64,000 nucleotides of DNA from Streptomonospora nanhaiensis. Its GTDB lineage: Bacteria > Actinomycetota > Actinomycetes > Streptosporangiales > Streptosporangiaceae. The translations under genes were made by a program, and so were the position numbers. The stretch spans positions 2,480,001-2,544,000 of the forward strand of contig NZ_JACCFO010000001.1 in the NCBI RefSeq assembly GCF_013410565.1, read 5' to 3'. Within the stretch, counting starts at the first letter, position 1, and the number at the start of each line of letters is the position of its first letter. Below, in pieces: positions 1-9,370 of the stretch. The notes beneath the pieces were generated by a model, which did no database searches, was not told the DNA's origin, and was given only the letters and a program-made list of their open reading frames with translations.

Positions 1-1078
1 CCGGGCGGCTGCGGGCCTGGTCGGGCGCCATGCCGTTGATGGTGTCGAGCCGGACCAGGGCGTTGAACTTCTCGCGCCGCTCCCCCTCGCGCGGCTGGCG
101 CACGGCACCGGTGATCGCGTCGCCCTTGCGCAGGCCGTTCTTGCGGACCTGGGCCAGCGAGACGTAGACGTCGTTGGCGCCGGGCAGGTAGCCGGTGGTG
201 CGCACGAACGCGTAGTTGTCGAGGATGTCCAGGATGCCGGCGACCGGCAGCAGGACGTCGTCGTCGCTGATGACCGGCTCGGTCTCCTGGCGCTCCCCGC
301 GCCCGGAGCGGCGGTCGCGGCGGTCGCGGCGGCGGCCGCGCCGGCGGCCGGTGCCGAAGTCGTCGTCGCCCCCGCCGCCACCGCGGCCGGTCTGCTGCCC
401 GCCCTGGCCGCCGCCCTGCTGGGCGGTGTCCTGGGTCGGGGCCTCGGCGGCGGAGTCCTCGCGGCTGCCCCGGTTGCGGCGGTTGCGCTGCCGTTCACGG
501 CCCCCGCTCTGGCCGGACTGGCCCTGGGAGTCGGAACCGGACTTCTGGGAGTTGGATGTCTTGGTCACGCTGCTCGCGGGGGTAGAGGTGTCGCCGTCCG
601 ACGGCCGGTTCTGGTCAGTTGCGTCGTCGCCGCGCTTGCGCGTGGTGCGGCGGGTGCGGGCCGGCTTGTCGGTCCGCTCCGCCTGGTCGGCGCCGCCCTC
701 GCGGGCGGCGGCCTGCTCGGCCGGGGCCGCCTGCGCTGCGGGCTCGCCCGCCTCGGCGGGGGCCTGCTCGGCGCGCTCGGCGGGCTTGCGCCCGGCGGCC
801 GCCTGCGGCGCCGCGACCGGGCCGCCCTGCTTGGCCTCGATGGCGGTGATGATGTCGTTCTTGCGCATCCGCCCCGTGCCCGTGATACCGAGACTCGACG
901 CCAGCCGCTGAAGCTCGGTGAGCTTCAGCGCCGACAGGCCCGTGCCTTGGCTGCGCGACCGAGACGGCGTGCTCTTTCTGGATGAGGTCGCGGCGTCGCC
1001 GGCGTCCACATCGGACGCGGTCGAGTTCTGCTGCGTGCTGACCGCCGCGTCCGTGTGGAGTTCGGTGGTGTCGCTCAC
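1..1078 (-). CDS. rho: Transcription termination factor Rho, N-terminal part (cut by window edge)
   Basis: Rho is the hexameric RNA helicase that ends transcription at C-rich unstructured RNA. Only about 359 N-terminal residues are in the window. Seen: a helical N-terminal Rho domain (around residues 52-80, LTELQRLASSLGITG), then about 200 residues of low-complexity sequence rich in Gln, Gly, Arg, Asn and Asp, then the start of the RNA-binding cold-shock domain (ILDILDNYAFVRTTGYLPG). The long polar insertion is usual for actinobacterial Rho and is thought to add RNA contacts. The start is GTG at 1078, with AAGGA 6 nt upstream. Position after thrC-thrB is the normal actinobacterial order. The ATPase core lies beyond the left edge. 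Confidence 0.93.
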   Translation of the reverse strand, partial: MSDTTELHTDAAVSTQQNSTASDVDAGDAATSSRKSTPSRSRSQGTGLSALKLTELQRLASSLGITGTGRMRKNDIITAIEAKQGGPVAAPQAAAGRKPAERAEQAPAEAGEPAAQAAPAEQAAAREGGADQAERTDKPARTRRTTRKRGDDATDQNRPSDGDTSTPASSVTKTSNSQKSGSDSQGQSGQSGGRERQRNRRNRGSREDSAAEAPTQDTAQQGGGQGGQQTGRGGGGGDDDFGTGRRRGRRRDRRDRRSGRGERQETEPVISDDDVLLPVAGILDILDNYAFVRTTGYLPGANDVYVSLAQVRKNGLRKGDAITGAVRQPREGERREKFNALVRLDTINGMAPDQARSRP

Positions 1079-1508
1079 TAAGGGTCCTTCCCAAGGAGCG
1101 GGCTCAGGCCGTCATGTGTCGGTAACGGCCGGCCCGGTGGTGCGAACCGGCGGGGGGCCGGGTCGGGCGTGCCCCACGCGGATGTCGGGAACCGTTGATT
1201 CCCCTACCCGATCGCGGCGGGCTCCGGGTACAGCCAGGCGTTGGGGCGATGAGTCCGCGGCCGCCGCCCGTGTTCCACGCTGCCGCCGTCCGCCGGCGAG
1301 GCGACGGTGCTGGCGGGGTGATCGGAGCAACGGGCGCTCCGCGAACTCAACACAGTGGTAACCGTGCGCAGCGATCGCATGGCCAAAACCACGTACATCT
1401 CGGACGCGGAAAACACTGTGGCGGATGAGCACACGCCCCGCAACGGGGCAACTGGTGCTTCACCCAGCCTAACATCACCGGAGCCCACAGCTATTCCTTG
1501 ACACGGGT
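1079..1508 (-). other. thrB-rho intergenic leader
   Basis: This is 430 bases without a credible gene. The strand of rho contains a GC hairpin at 1435-1449 (six-base stem GCCCCG/CGGGGC, loop CAA) about 60 nt after the thrB stop, which could be a weak terminator or leader structure. The rest would be the 5' leader of rho. Long rho leaders are known from autoregulated rho genes, but I see no diagnostic promoter here. Confidence 0.4.
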
Positions 1509-2486
1509 CTATGTTTCGATCCTCGCTCCTGACGGATCGATGGCTAGGGGGCGTATGTGCCAATGCTTACCCGTTCGCTCTCGAATTGAATCAACCAGGT
1601 CCTCGTGGATTTGCAGGGCAGCCCCGGTTTCCGGGGCGCCCGCCGGGGCCGGCGCGGCGGCCCCGGTGTCGGCGAGGACCAGGACGGTGGGGCCCGCGCC
1701 CGACACCACCGCGGCGAGCCCGTGGACCTTGCGCAGCTCACGAGCGATCCGCAGGCTCTCGGGCATCGCCGGTTCACGGTAGCGCTCGTGGAGGCGGTCC
1801 TCGGTCGCCTCCAGCAGGAGTTCCGGGTGGCCGGAAACGGCCGCGACGAGCAGGGCGGCGCGCCCGGCCGAGAACGCGGCGTCGGCGTGCGGCACGGCCG
1901 CGGGCAGCAGGCCGCGCGCCCGCTCGGTGGACAGCCGCTCAGCGGGCACGCAGGCCACCGGCGCCACGCGCGGGGACACCGGCACGCCGACGGCCCGCCA
2001 GCGGTCCTCTCCGCGCCAGGCGACCGTGCAGCCGCCGTAGACGCAGGGGGCGACGTTGTCGGGGTGGCCCTCAAGGTCGGCGGCCAGCTCGAACACGCGG
2101 TCGCGGTCGAGGCCGCCGGCGGCGTCGGTCCAGCCGAGCAGGGCCGCCGCCGCGCCGACCCCGGCCACGATCGCCGAGGCCGAGGACCCCAGGCCGCGCC
2201 CGTGGGGGATGGCGTTGCGGCAGCGCAGCCGCAGCCCCGGCAGGGGGCGGCCGGCCGCCTCGAAGGCCGCGCGCATCGCGCGCACGACCAGGTGGGTGCC
2301 GTCCAGGGGGACCTCGCCGGCCCCCTCCCCCTCGACCTCGACGCCGAGCCCTCCGCCGGGGTCGACCTCGACGTCGACCTCGTCGTGGAGGGCCAGCGCC
2401 AGCCCCAGGGAGTCGAACCCGGGGCCGAGGTTGGCGCTGGTGGCGGGGGTGCGCACGCGCACCCGCGCCGGGTGGGTGTGGGACAT
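1509..2486 (-). CDS. thrB: Homoserine kinase
   Basis: Cytosolic GHMP-family kinase that phosphorylates L-homoserine with ATP to O-phospho-L-homoserine, the substrate of ThrC. The 325-residue length is normal. Seen: N-terminal PATSANLGPGFDSLGLAL, the GHMP ATP-binding motif PHGRGLGSSASAI (about residues 91-103) and the C-terminal VSGAGPTVLVLAD glycine-rich segment. The start is ATG 2486, 21 bases downstream of the thrC stop, so thrC and thrB are co-transcribed. Together with thrC and hom it makes threonine from aspartate semialdehyde. Confidence 0.95.
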   Translation of the reverse strand: MSHTHPARVRVRTPATSANLGPGFDSLGLALALHDEVDVEVDPGGGLGVEVEGEGAGEVPLDGTHLVVRAMRAAFEAAGRPLPGLRLRCRNAIPHGRGLGSSASAIVAGVGAAAALLGWTDAAGGLDRDRVFELAADLEGHPDNVAPCVYGGCTVAWRGEDRWRAVGVPVSPRVAPVACVPAERLSTERARGLLPAAVPHADAAFSAGRAALLVAAVSGHPELLLEATEDRLHERYREPAMPESLRIARELRKVHGLAAVVSGAGPTVLVLADTGAAAPAPAGAPETGAALQIHEDLVDSIRERTGKHWHIRPLAIDPSGARIET

Positions 2487-2507
2487 GGGCGTGCTTTCCG
2501 TGGGGCG

Positions 2508-3572
2508 CTAGGCCAGGCCGAGGGCGGAGGCCGCCGCGTGGGCGTCGACCGGGACGGTGGTGGCGGTGGAGGCGCCCGCCAGCGCCCAGTCGGGGTCCTT
2601 GAGGCCGTTTCCGGTCACGGTGCACACCACGCGGCTGCCCCGCTCGATGTGGCCGGCCTCGACCGACTGGAGCAGGCCCGCGACGCTGGCGGCCGAGGCG
2701 AGTTCGACGAACACGCCCTCCTCGGCGGCGAGCATGCGGTAGGCCGCCAGGATCCTGCGGTCGGTGACGGAGTCGATGCGCCCGCCCGACTCGTCGCGCG
2801 CCTGCTCGGCGTAGGTCCACGAGGCGGGGTTGCCGATGCGGATGGCGGTGGCGATGGTGCGCGGCTGGTCCACCGGGGCGCCGTTGACGATCGGCGCCGA
2901 GCCGCTGGCCTGGAACCCGAACATGCGGGGCAGCCGGGAGCCGGGGCCGGAGTCGGCGTACTCCTTGTAGCCCATCCAGTAGGCGGTGATGTTGCCGGCG
3001 TTGCCCACCGGCAGGCAGTGGATGTCGGGGGCGTCGCCCAGGGCGTCCACCACCTCGAAGGCCGCGGTCTTCTGGCCCTGGAGGCGGTAGGGGTTGACCG
3101 AGTTGACCAGCGCCACCGGGTAGTCGACCGACAGCTTGCGGGCGAGTTCGAGGCAGTCGTCGAAGTTGCCGTCGATCTGCAGCAGCTTGGCGCCGTGCAC
3201 GAGCGCCTGGGCGAGCTTGCCCATGGCGATCTTGCCGCGCGGCACCAGCACCGCGCAGGTCATGCCGGCGCGCACCGCGTAGGCGGCGGCGCTGGCGCTG
3301 GTGTTGCCGGTGGAGGCGCAGATGACCGCCTTGGCGCCGTCCTCGGCCGCCTTGGTGATGGCCATGGTCATGCCGCGGTCCTTGAAGGAGCCGGTGGGGT
3401 TGAGGCCCTCGACCTTGAGGAACACCTCGCAGCCGGTCAGCTCCGACACCCGCGGGGCGGGTACCAGCGGGGTGCCGCCCTCCAGCAGGGTGACGACGGA
3501 GGTGTTCGCTGTGACGGGGAGGCGGTCGCGGTACTCCTCCACGACGCCGCGCCACGCCCGTGCCATGCTCAC
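2508..3572 (-). CDS. thrC: Threonine synthase
   Basis: PLP enzyme converting O-phosphohomoserine to threonine and phosphate. The protein has 354 residues, the usual length for the short actinobacterial type. Seen: the PLP lysine motif [10 protein letters not shown] (Lys64), the phosphate-binding [15 protein letters not shown] segment and the glycine motif [13 protein letters not shown] chose GTG 3572 because AAAGGG lies 7 nt upstream; ATG 3566 is an in-frame alternative. The gene is followed by thrB, and about 250 bases separate it from hom, so it may have its own promoter. Confidence 0.95.
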   Translation of the reverse strand: MSMARAWRGVVEEYRDRLPVTANTSVVTLLEGGTPLVPAPRVSELTGCEVFLKVEGLNPTGSFKDRGMTMAITKAAEDGAKAVICASTGNTSASAAAYAVRAGMTCAVLVPRGKIAMGKLAQALVHGAKLLQIDGNFDDCLELARKLSVDYPVALVNSVNPYRLQGQKTAAFEVVDALGDAPDIHCLPVGNAGNITAYWMGYKEYADSGPGSRLPRMFGFQASGSAPIVNGAPVDQPRTIATAIRIGNPASWTYAEQARDESGGRIDSVTDRRILAAYRMLAAEEGVFVELASAASVAGLLQSVEAGHIERGSRVVCTVTGNGLKDPDWALAGASTATTVPVDAHAAASALGLA

Positions 3573-3826
3573 GACAGGGCCCTTTCGGCAGACGGAAATG
3601 CGTTGGGATGTGCGGACTCCGCGGCCGGCGGCGCCGGTGGGGCGGCCGGGGGTGCGGATCAGCCGGTGCGGCGAGGCGTGGTCGGCCGCCCGGGGTGGGA
3701 CGGCGGACACGGGGCGGGGCCGCGGCCTCGTCCTCACCACGAGTCTAGAGGGCGCGGCCCGCGCCTCGTGCACCGCGGTGGTGCCGTCTCAGCAGATGGG
3801 ACGGCGTGTGCGGGGCGCGCCAGGGC

Positions 3827-5122
3827 TCACGCGTCGGCGAACGCCTCGACGCGCATCACACTGGCCACCGCGCGCACCATGTCCAGGCGGCGCAGCCGCT
3901 CGACGGTCTGGGCGAGGGCGGCGTCGGGCGCCTGGTGGCTGACGAGCACCAGCTGGGCGTCGTCGCCGAAGCCCTCCTGGCGGACGTTCTTGATGGAGAC
4001 GCCGTTCTCGGCGAAGACCTCGGCCACCCGGGCGAGCACGCCGGGGCGGTCGGCCACGTCCAGCGAGATGTGGTAGCGGGTGACGGTCTGGCCCATGGGG
4101 TGCACGGGCAGGCCGGTGTCGTGGCCGCCCTCGCCCACCGAGGTTCCGGCCAGGCGGTTGCGCGCCACGGCGACCAGGTCGCCCAGCACGGCGCTGGCGG
4201 TGGGCGCGCCGCCGGCGCCGGGGCCGTAGAACATCAGCCGGCCGGCGGACTCCGCCTCGACGAACACGGCGTTGTAGGCCTCGGTGACCGAGGCCAGCGG
4301 GTGCTCGCGCGGCAGCATGACCGGGTGGACGCGCACGCCCACCGACAGGCCGTCCTCGGCGCGCTGGCAGATGGCCAGGAGTTTGACCACGCAGCCCATG
4401 GCCTTGGCGCTGGCGATGTCGCCGGCGGTGACCTCGGTGATGCCCTCGCGGTGGACGTCGGCGGCGGTGACGTTCTGGGTGTGGAAGGCCAGGCGGGCCA
4501 GGATGGCGGCCTTGGCGGCGGCGTCGAAGCCCTCGACGTCGGCGGTGGGGTCGGCCTCGGCGTAGCCCAGGGCCTGGGCCTCCTCCAGGGACTCGGCGAA
4601 CCCGGCGCCCTGGGCGTCCATGCGGTCCAGGATGAAGTTGGTGGTGCCGTTGACGATGCCCAGCACCCGGTTGACGCGGTCGCCGGCCAGGGAGTCGCGC
4701 AGCGGGCGCAGCAGCGGGATGGCCCCGGCGACCGACGCCTCGTAGTAGATGTCGACCCCGGCGGCGCGCGCGGCGGCCAGAAGGGTGGCGCCGTCCTCGG
4801 CCAGCAGCGCCTTGTTGGCGGTGACCACCGACTTGCCCGCCTTGATCGCGTCGAGGATCAGGGAGCGGGCGGGCTCGATGCCGCCGATCACCTCGACCAC
4901 GACGTCGATGTCGGGGCGGGTCACCAGGCCGGTGGCGTCGGTGGTGAACAGCGCGGGGTCCACACCCGTGCCGCGGTCGCGGCCCAGGCGGCGCACCGCG
5001 ATACCGCCGATCTCCAGGGGGGTGCCCACACGCGCGGCGAGGTCGGCCGACTGCCGGTTGAGCAGCCGCACCACTTCCGCGCCCACAACGCCGCATCCCA
5101 GCAGCGCCACCTTCATCGCCAT
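3827..5122 (-). CDS. hom: Homoserine dehydrogenase
   Basis: NAD(P)H-dependent enzyme reducing L-aspartate-4-semialdehyde to homoserine, the branch point to threonine and methionine. It has 431 residues. Seen: N-terminal Rossmann motif LLGCGVVGAEVV, VTANKALLAEDG with the substrate lysine, the IVNGTTNFILDRM and LGYAEADPTADVEGFDAAAK catalytic segments, and a C-terminal ACT domain beginning near YHISLDVADRPGVLARVAEV, which usually confers threonine feedback inhibition. Start ATG 5122 (MAMKV); ATG 5116 is also possible. It lies 107 bases downstream of lysA in the same direction. Confidence 0.95.
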   Translation of the reverse strand: MAMKVALLGCGVVGAEVVRLLNRQSADLAARVGTPLEIGGIAVRRLGRDRGTGVDPALFTTDATGLVTRPDIDVVVEVIGGIEPARSLILDAIKAGKSVVTANKALLAEDGATLLAAARAAGVDIYYEASVAGAIPLLRPLRDSLAGDRVNRVLGIVNGTTNFILDRMDAQGAGFAESLEEAQALGYAEADPTADVEGFDAAAKAAILARLAFHTQNVTAADVHREGITEVTAGDIASAKAMGCVVKLLAICQRAEDGLSVGVRVHPVMLPREHPLASVTEAYNAVFVEAESAGRLMFYGPGAGGAPTASAVLGDLVAVARNRLAGTSVGEGGHDTGLPVHPMGQTVTRYHISLDVADRPGVLARVAEVFAENGVSIKNVRQEGFGDDAQLVLVSHQAPDAALAQTVERLRRLDMVRAVASVMRVEAFADA

Positions 5123-5229
5123 AGGGGGGTGACTCCCGCTTCTCGTCTCACTGGTGTCGTCGCCTTGCCGTCGTGTCCGCGGCGTGCCGGACGGCGCCGC
5201 CGGGCGGCGCGGCCGTGTGCCGCCCCCGG

Positions 5230-6624
5230 TCAGCCTACGTCCAAGCGGAGCAGGTCCTCCTCGGTCTCGCGCCGGACGAGCGTGCGGACGTCGCCGTCGG
5301 CGACGGACACCAGGGCCGGGCGCGGGAGGTGGTTGTAGTTGCTGGCCATGGAGAAGCAGTAGGCGCCGGTGGCGGCGACGGCGACGAGGTCGCCGGGGCG
5401 GATGTCGGCGGGCAGGTAGAGGTCGTGGACGATGATGTCGCCGCTCTCGCAGTGCTTGCCGACCAGGCGGGAGAGCAGGGGTGCGCCGGCGCCGGTGCGC
5501 GAGGCCAGGGCGCAGGTGTACTCGGCGCCGTAGAGGGCGGTGCGGATGTTGTCGCTCATGCCGCCGTCGACGCTGACGTAGGTGCGGATGCCCTCGACGT
5601 CCTTGACGGTGCCGACCTCGTAGAGGGTGACCCCGGCGGGGCCGGTGAGCGCGCGGCCGGGCTCCACGGCGATGCGCGGCATGGGCAGGCCGTGGGACTC
5701 GCACTCGTGGCGGACGATGCCCAGCAGGCTCTTGGCGATGGCCTCGGGCTCCAGGGGGGTGTCGTCGGGGACGTAGGCGATGCCCAGGCCGCCGCCGAGG
5801 TCGAGTTCGGGCAGGTCGGCGCCTGTCTCGGCGATGACCCGCACCATGAACTCGGTCACGCGGCGGGCGGCGACGTCGAACCCGGCGGTGTCGAAGATCT
5901 GCGAGCCGATGTGGGAGTGCAGGCCGACCAGCTCGATGTGGGGGGCGGCCAGGACGCGGCGGACGGCCTCGTCGGCGGCGCCGGTGCTCAGCGCGAAACC
6001 GAACTTCTGGTCGTCGTGGGCGGTGGCGACGAACTCGTGGGTGTGGGCCTCCACGCCGGTGGTGACGCGGACCAGGACCTTGGGGACGCGGCCGAGCCCG
6101 GCGGCGATCCGCTCCAGGCGCTCGATCTCGTCGAAGGAGTCGACGATGATGCGGCCCACGCCGACCTCGACGGCGCGGGTCAGCTCGGCCTCGGACTTGT
6201 TGTTGCCGTGCATGCCGATCCGCTCGGGCGGGAATCCCGCGGCGAGGGCGACGGCGAGTTCGCCGCCGCTGCACACGTCGAGCTTGAGGCCCTCTTCGTG
6301 CACCCAGCGGGCGACGGCCTTGGTGAGCAGGGCCTTTCCGGCGTAGTAGACGTCGGCCTCGGCGTCGCTGAAGGCGGTGCGGTAGGCGCGGGCGCGGGCG
6401 CGGAAGTCCTGCTCGTCCATGACGAACAGGGGGGTGCCGTGGCGCCGGGCGAGGTCGCGGGCGCCGACGCCGCCGATCACCAGCTCGCCGTCGGCGCCGC
6501 GCCGCGCGGTGCGCGGCCAGACGTGCGTGGCAAGTTCGCCCAGGTCGCGCGGCGGGCGCGGCGGGTTGTCCTCGGGCAGCACGTCCGCGTGGCGCGGACC
6601 GGCGGGGTGGGCGTAACGGCTCAT
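5230..6624 (-). CDS. lysA: Diaminopimelate decarboxylase
   Basis: PLP-dependent decarboxylase turning meso-diaminopimelate into L-lysine, the last step of lysine synthesis. It has 464 residues, with a fold III alanine-racemase-type barrel. Seen: PLP lysine in [42 protein letters not shown], and C-terminal [17 protein letters not shown] and CESGD, whose Cys, Glu and Asp belong to the active site shared across the dimer. The start is ATG 6624. It sits between the ArgRS-like gene upstream and hom downstream, a conserved actinobacterial arrangement. Confidence 0.95.
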   Translation of the reverse strand: MSRYAHPAGPRHADVLPEDNPPRPPRDLGELATHVWPRTARRGADGELVIGGVGARDLARRHGTPLFVMDEQDFRARARAYRTAFSDAEADVYYAGKALLTKAVARWVHEEGLKLDVCSGGELAVALAAGFPPERIGMHGNNKSEAELTRAVEVGVGRIIVDSFDEIERLERIAAGLGRVPKVLVRVTTGVEAHTHEFVATAHDDQKFGFALSTGAADEAVRRVLAAPHIELVGLHSHIGSQIFDTAGFDVAARRVTEFMVRVIAETGADLPELDLGGGLGIAYVPDDTPLEPEAIAKSLLGIVRHECESHGLPMPRIAVEPGRALTGPAGVTLYEVGTVKDVEGIRTYVSVDGGMSDNIRTALYGAEYTCALASRTGAGAPLLSRLVGKHCESGDIIVHDLYLPADIRPGDLVAVAATGAYCFSMASNYNHLPRPALVSVADGDVRTLVRRETEEDLLRLDVG

Positions 6625-6720
6625 GGTGGTGCGCTCTCGGTGTCGTGGTCGGCGGTCGCGCCGGGCGGCGAGCCGTGGGCGGGCCGTGGGGCGCGGGCCG
6701 CCGTGGGCGTCGCGGCGGCG

Positions 6721-6790
6721 GTGCCGGCGTGTCGGCGTGTCGGCTGTGTCTGCTGTGTCGTGGACGTGGTGTGACGTGGTGTGTTGTGCG
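6721..6790 (-). promoter_or_regulatory. C-rich, G-poor leader before lysA (rut-like)
   Basis: In the 320-base gap between the ArgRS-like gene and lysA, the coding strand of 6721-6790 holds about 33 C and 13 G in 70 bases and consists of CACA/CGACAC-type repeats, unlike the balanced surroundings. Such C-over-G bubbles are typical of Rho entry sites. This is composition evidence only. Confidence 0.35.
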
Positions 6791-6946
6791 GGCGGCGCGG
6801 GGCGCGATCCGCCGGCGTGGCGCGCACGCCGCGAACGCGCGGGAACGCGCCGGGAGCGGTGTGCGCGGTCCGGGCGGCCGGTGCGGACGCGGGGCGGCCC
6901 GGCGGCCCAGTGGTCCCGGAGGGGCCCGCGCACGCGCGCGTCGTGT

Positions 6947-8434
6947 TCACAGCCTTGTGGGCGCGGACACGCCGAGAAGCGACAGCCCCGAGCCGAGGAC
7001 GCCCGCCACCGCGGCGCACAACGCGAGCGCGTCGTCACCGCCGGAGCCGCGCGCGGTCTCCCCCCGAAGGACGCCGCTCGATTCCCACCAGTCATGGTAG
7101 GCAATCGCGAGGCCTTCGAGGTATCGCACGAGCATATGGGGTTCGCTACGCCGCTCGGCCGCCCGCACCACCACCGGGCCGTCGAACAGCGCGCCGATGA
7201 GGGCCGCGCGGGGCGCCGGCGGCGCGGTGCCGGAAGGCGGGCGGCCCGGTCGGGCGGGTGGGGCGGCCGCGGCCCCGCCGTCGGCCGCGCCGGGGGCGGG
7301 GCCGGCGCCGCCCGGTGCGGGCGAAGGGGTGTCGCCCGGTGCGGGCGGGTGGGCGGCGCCGGCCCAGCGCAGTGTGCTCAGCGCGTGGGCGCGGGCGTAG
7401 CGGACGGCGAAGGCGGGGTTGTCGAAGGTGGAGCGCGCCCACGCCCCCGGCCGCTCGGCGGTCGGCAGGGCGGGCAGGTCGGGGCCGGTCAGCTCACCGG
7501 GCCGGGGCCGCTCCCCCGCGCTCCGGCAGAACGCCACGCGCGCGCTCGCCTCGCCGATGACGCCCAGCAGGCGGCCGGCGGCGGTGGTGAAGCCGTCGGG
7601 CCCCCGGTCGAGGCAGGGGTCGCGCCAGGACACCTCGGCACCGCCCGGCCCGCCGCCGGGCATCCGGCCGCGCCCTTCGGCGAGGGCGGGCAGCAGGCGG
7701 TCGGCGGCGGCGATCCTGCGCCGCGCGGCGGCGCGGGCGCGCAGCCGGGCCTCGGCCACGGTGGGGGCGTCGGCCAGCGGCGCCCAGGTGCCGGGGGCAC
7801 CGGCGTCCGGGGGGCCCGCGGGGCCCGGGCGCTCCGGGTCGGGCGGGTGGTCGGGCCCGACCAAGCCGTCCAGGTCGTCCAGGTGGCCGGAGTCGGCGGA
7901 CGGCACACTCGCAAAGGGCCGGGCGAGGTAGCCCCCGAGGTAGGTCCCGGGATCGGCGGCCACGCGCGCGACCAGCGCCGACCACGCGGGGGCGGCGGGC
8001 GTCACGGCGACGAACCCGGGGCCCTCGGCGGCGGCGTCGGCCACCAGGGGGTGGCGGCGCAGGTGGGCGGCGGCGGCCTCGGCGAGGCCGCGCGCGGGCC
8101 GGCGCGCCCGCGCGGCGACGCGCAGCGGCAGCGCGGAGGTGCAGCGCCCCGCCGCCGCGAAGGGGGCCTCACGACCGGCCCGCCCGCCCGGCTCCGCCGA
8201 AGGCCCGCCGCGCCCGGAGGCGGCGGCGGGACCGGCGGGGTCAGCGGGGTCGGGGCCGGCCTGGTCGCCAGGGGCGGCGGGACCGGCGGCGCGGCGCACG
8301 TCGGCGGCGGGAAGGTCTTCGGCGCGGCAGCCGGCGGCACGGGCGAGGGCGTCCCGGATGAGCGCGTCGACGCGCCAGGGCGTGGCGGCGTCGAGGCCGG
8401 AGGGGGTGGGCGGCGGCGCGGCGGGGTGGGCCAC
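6947..8434 (-). CDS. ArgRS-like protein with DALR anticodon-binding domain, no catalytic core
   Basis: The 495-residue protein keeps the two ends of an arginyl-tRNA synthetase but not its middle. Around residues 100-165 there is an ArgRS Add1-like segment ([20 protein letters not shown], then [10 protein letters not shown]). Near residues 330-495 there is a DALR anticodon-binding domain ([40 protein letters not shown] and the ending [13 protein letters not shown]). No HIGH or KMS-type signature is visible; the centre is Ala/Pro/Gly-rich linker. It therefore cannot be a normal synthetase. Proteins of this kind are common immediately upstream of lysA in actinomycetes, and the function is unknown; RNA binding or control of lysine genes are possibilities. 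Confidence 0.8.
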   Translation of the reverse strand: MAHPAAPPPTPSGLDAATPWRVDALIRDALARAAGCRAEDLPAADVRRAAGPAAPGDQAGPDPADPAGPAAASGRGGPSAEPGGRAGREAPFAAAGRCTSALPLRVAARARRPARGLAEAAAAHLRRHPLVADAAAEGPGFVAVTPAAPAWSALVARVAADPGTYLGGYLARPFASVPSADSGHLDDLDGLVGPDHPPDPERPGPAGPPDAGAPGTWAPLADAPTVAEARLRARAAARRRIAAADRLLPALAEGRGRMPGGGPGGAEVSWRDPCLDRGPDGFTTAAGRLLGVIGEASARVAFCRSAGERPRPGELTGPDLPALPTAERPGAWARSTFDNPAFAVRYARAHALSTLRWAGAAHPPAPGDTPSPAPGGAGPAPGAADGGAAAAPPARPGRPPSGTAPPAPRAALIGALFDGPVVVRAAERRSEPHMLVRYLEGLAIAYHDWWESSGVLRGETARGSGGDDALALCAAVAGVLGSGLSLLGVSAPTRL

Positions 8435-8584
8435 GTCAGTCCCCCGCGAGCGCCGGGGCCCCGCGCGCGGGCACGGCCAAGCGCCGGCCGGCGGCGCGGG
8501 CGGGCGATGCGAAGGCCGCGCCGGCGGTGGGAACCCGTGCGCACCGCGCCCCGCTCCCCCGCGTGCGGGGAGCGCCCGGCCGGA

Positions 8585-8983
8585 TCACCCGGCGGACCCG
8601 GCACGGTCGCGGCCCGCGAGGTCGCGCACCAGCCGGATCAGCTCGGTGGGGTCGAACGGCTTGGTGAGGTAGGCGTCCACGCCGATCTCCTGGCCGCGCC
8701 GGATGTCGTCCTCCTGCGCCCGCGCCGTGATGAGCAGCACCCGCATGCCGCGCGTGGCGGCGCCCTCGCGGAGCCGGGCGGCGGTCACCCAGCCGTCGAG
8801 CCGGGGCATCATGACGTCGAGCGTGATCACGTCCGGCCGGATCTCGCCCACACGGGCCAGGCAGTCCTCGCCGTCCACCGCCTGGTGCACCTCGAAGCCC
8901 TCAAGCTGCAGGTTGACGGCGATCAACTGCCGGATCACCTCGTTGTCGTCAACCACCAGTACCCGTGCCAACGCTTCACCCAC
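8585..8983 (-). CDS. Stand-alone response-regulator receiver protein
   Basis: About 132 residues forming a single CheY-like receiver domain with no output domain. Seen: acidic pair in VLVVDDNEVIR, phosphoacceptor Asp in DVITLDVMMPRLDGW, conserved Thr in VLLITAR and Lys in YLTKPFDP. The start is taken as GTG 8983, because residues further upstream are outside the domain. No kinase is adjacent. This gene commonly neighbours the ArgRS-like/lysA block in actinomycetes; partner and role are unknown. Confidence 0.9.
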   Translation of the reverse strand: MGEALARVLVVDDNEVIRQLIAVNLQLEGFEVHQAVDGEDCLARVGEIRPDVITLDVMMPRLDGWVTAARLREGAATRGMRVLLITARAQEDDIRRGQEIGVDAYLTKPFDPTELIRLVRDLAGRDRAGSAG

Positions 8984-9091
8984 GGCCGCGAGACTAGCGC
9001 CCCGGGCCCGGCCCCCGCTGGCGATCGCCCAACCCCGCCGCAAATTGCGCGATCCACCCCGCGCACCCTGCTAGGGTTGATCCAGCAAAGC

Positions 9092-9163
9092 GCCCCCTTA
9101 GCTCAGGGGATAGAGCAACGGCCTCCGGAGCCGTGTGCGCAGGTTCGAATCCTGCAGGGGGCA
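9092..9163 (+). tRNA. tRNA-Arg (anticodon CCG)
   Basis: A complete cloverleaf: acceptor GCCCCCT (9092-9098) pairs with AGGGGGC (9156-9162), discriminator A at 9163, anticodon stem ACGGC/GCCGT with loop CTCCGGA giving anticodon CCG, and T-arm around GGTTCGAATCC. The 3' part from 9123 onward is the element's copy of the attachment site, so integration kept the gene intact. CCG reads CGG codons, which are frequent in this GC-rich genome. Confidence 0.97.
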
Positions 9164-9165
9164 CC
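9123..9165 (+). repeat. attL (43-bp direct repeat)
   Basis: Covers the anticodon loop to just past the end of tRNA-Arg. Identical over 43 bases to 30097-30139; flanks differ at both ends (C versus A on the left, C versus G on the right). Confidence 0.93.
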
Positions 9166-9194
9166 CCAGAGTGATCAGCGGAATCACCCTACTG

Positions 9195-9228
9195 ACCAGC
9201 GGATACGCATCAGCGCCCGCTGGTTTTT
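9195..9228 (+). terminator. Element-borne terminator after tRNA-Arg
   Basis: Eight-base stem ACCAGCGG (9195-9202) with CCGCTGGT (9217-9224), followed by a T run. It ends tRNA transcription in the integrated state. The chromosomal counterpart lies beyond attR at 30159-30198. Confidence 0.75.
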
Positions 9229-9302
9229 CATGTCATCTTGCGTCACGAGCCGCCGTTGTTCGCGGCCTTCTGTGGACACACGGTGGACAAGACATACAAC
9301 GC

Positions 9303-9343
9303 AAAAAGGGCAGGGGCTCCGAGATCACTTGGAGCCCCCGCCC
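9303..9343 (-). terminator. Terminator of the integrase operon
   Basis: On the minus strand a 13-base GC-rich stem (9331-9343 with 9308-9320, one mismatch) and a 10-base loop are followed by five T. It lies 28 bases past the integrase stop and is a classic intrinsic terminator. Confidence 0.8.
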
Positions 9344-9370
9344 TCACTTCAGCGATGAAGATGACATGCG

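Noticed and set aside
3573-3826. Riboswitch or T-box before thrC/hom/lysA
   Set aside because: I found no recognisable lysine, SAM or T-box core in the leaders of hom, thrC or lysA.
1605-4076. Very long plus-strand open frame opposite thrB/thrC
   Set aside because: It is antisense to clearly conserved thrB and thrC; long open shadow frames are expected at this GC content and its sequence is low-complexity Gly/Arg/Ala.
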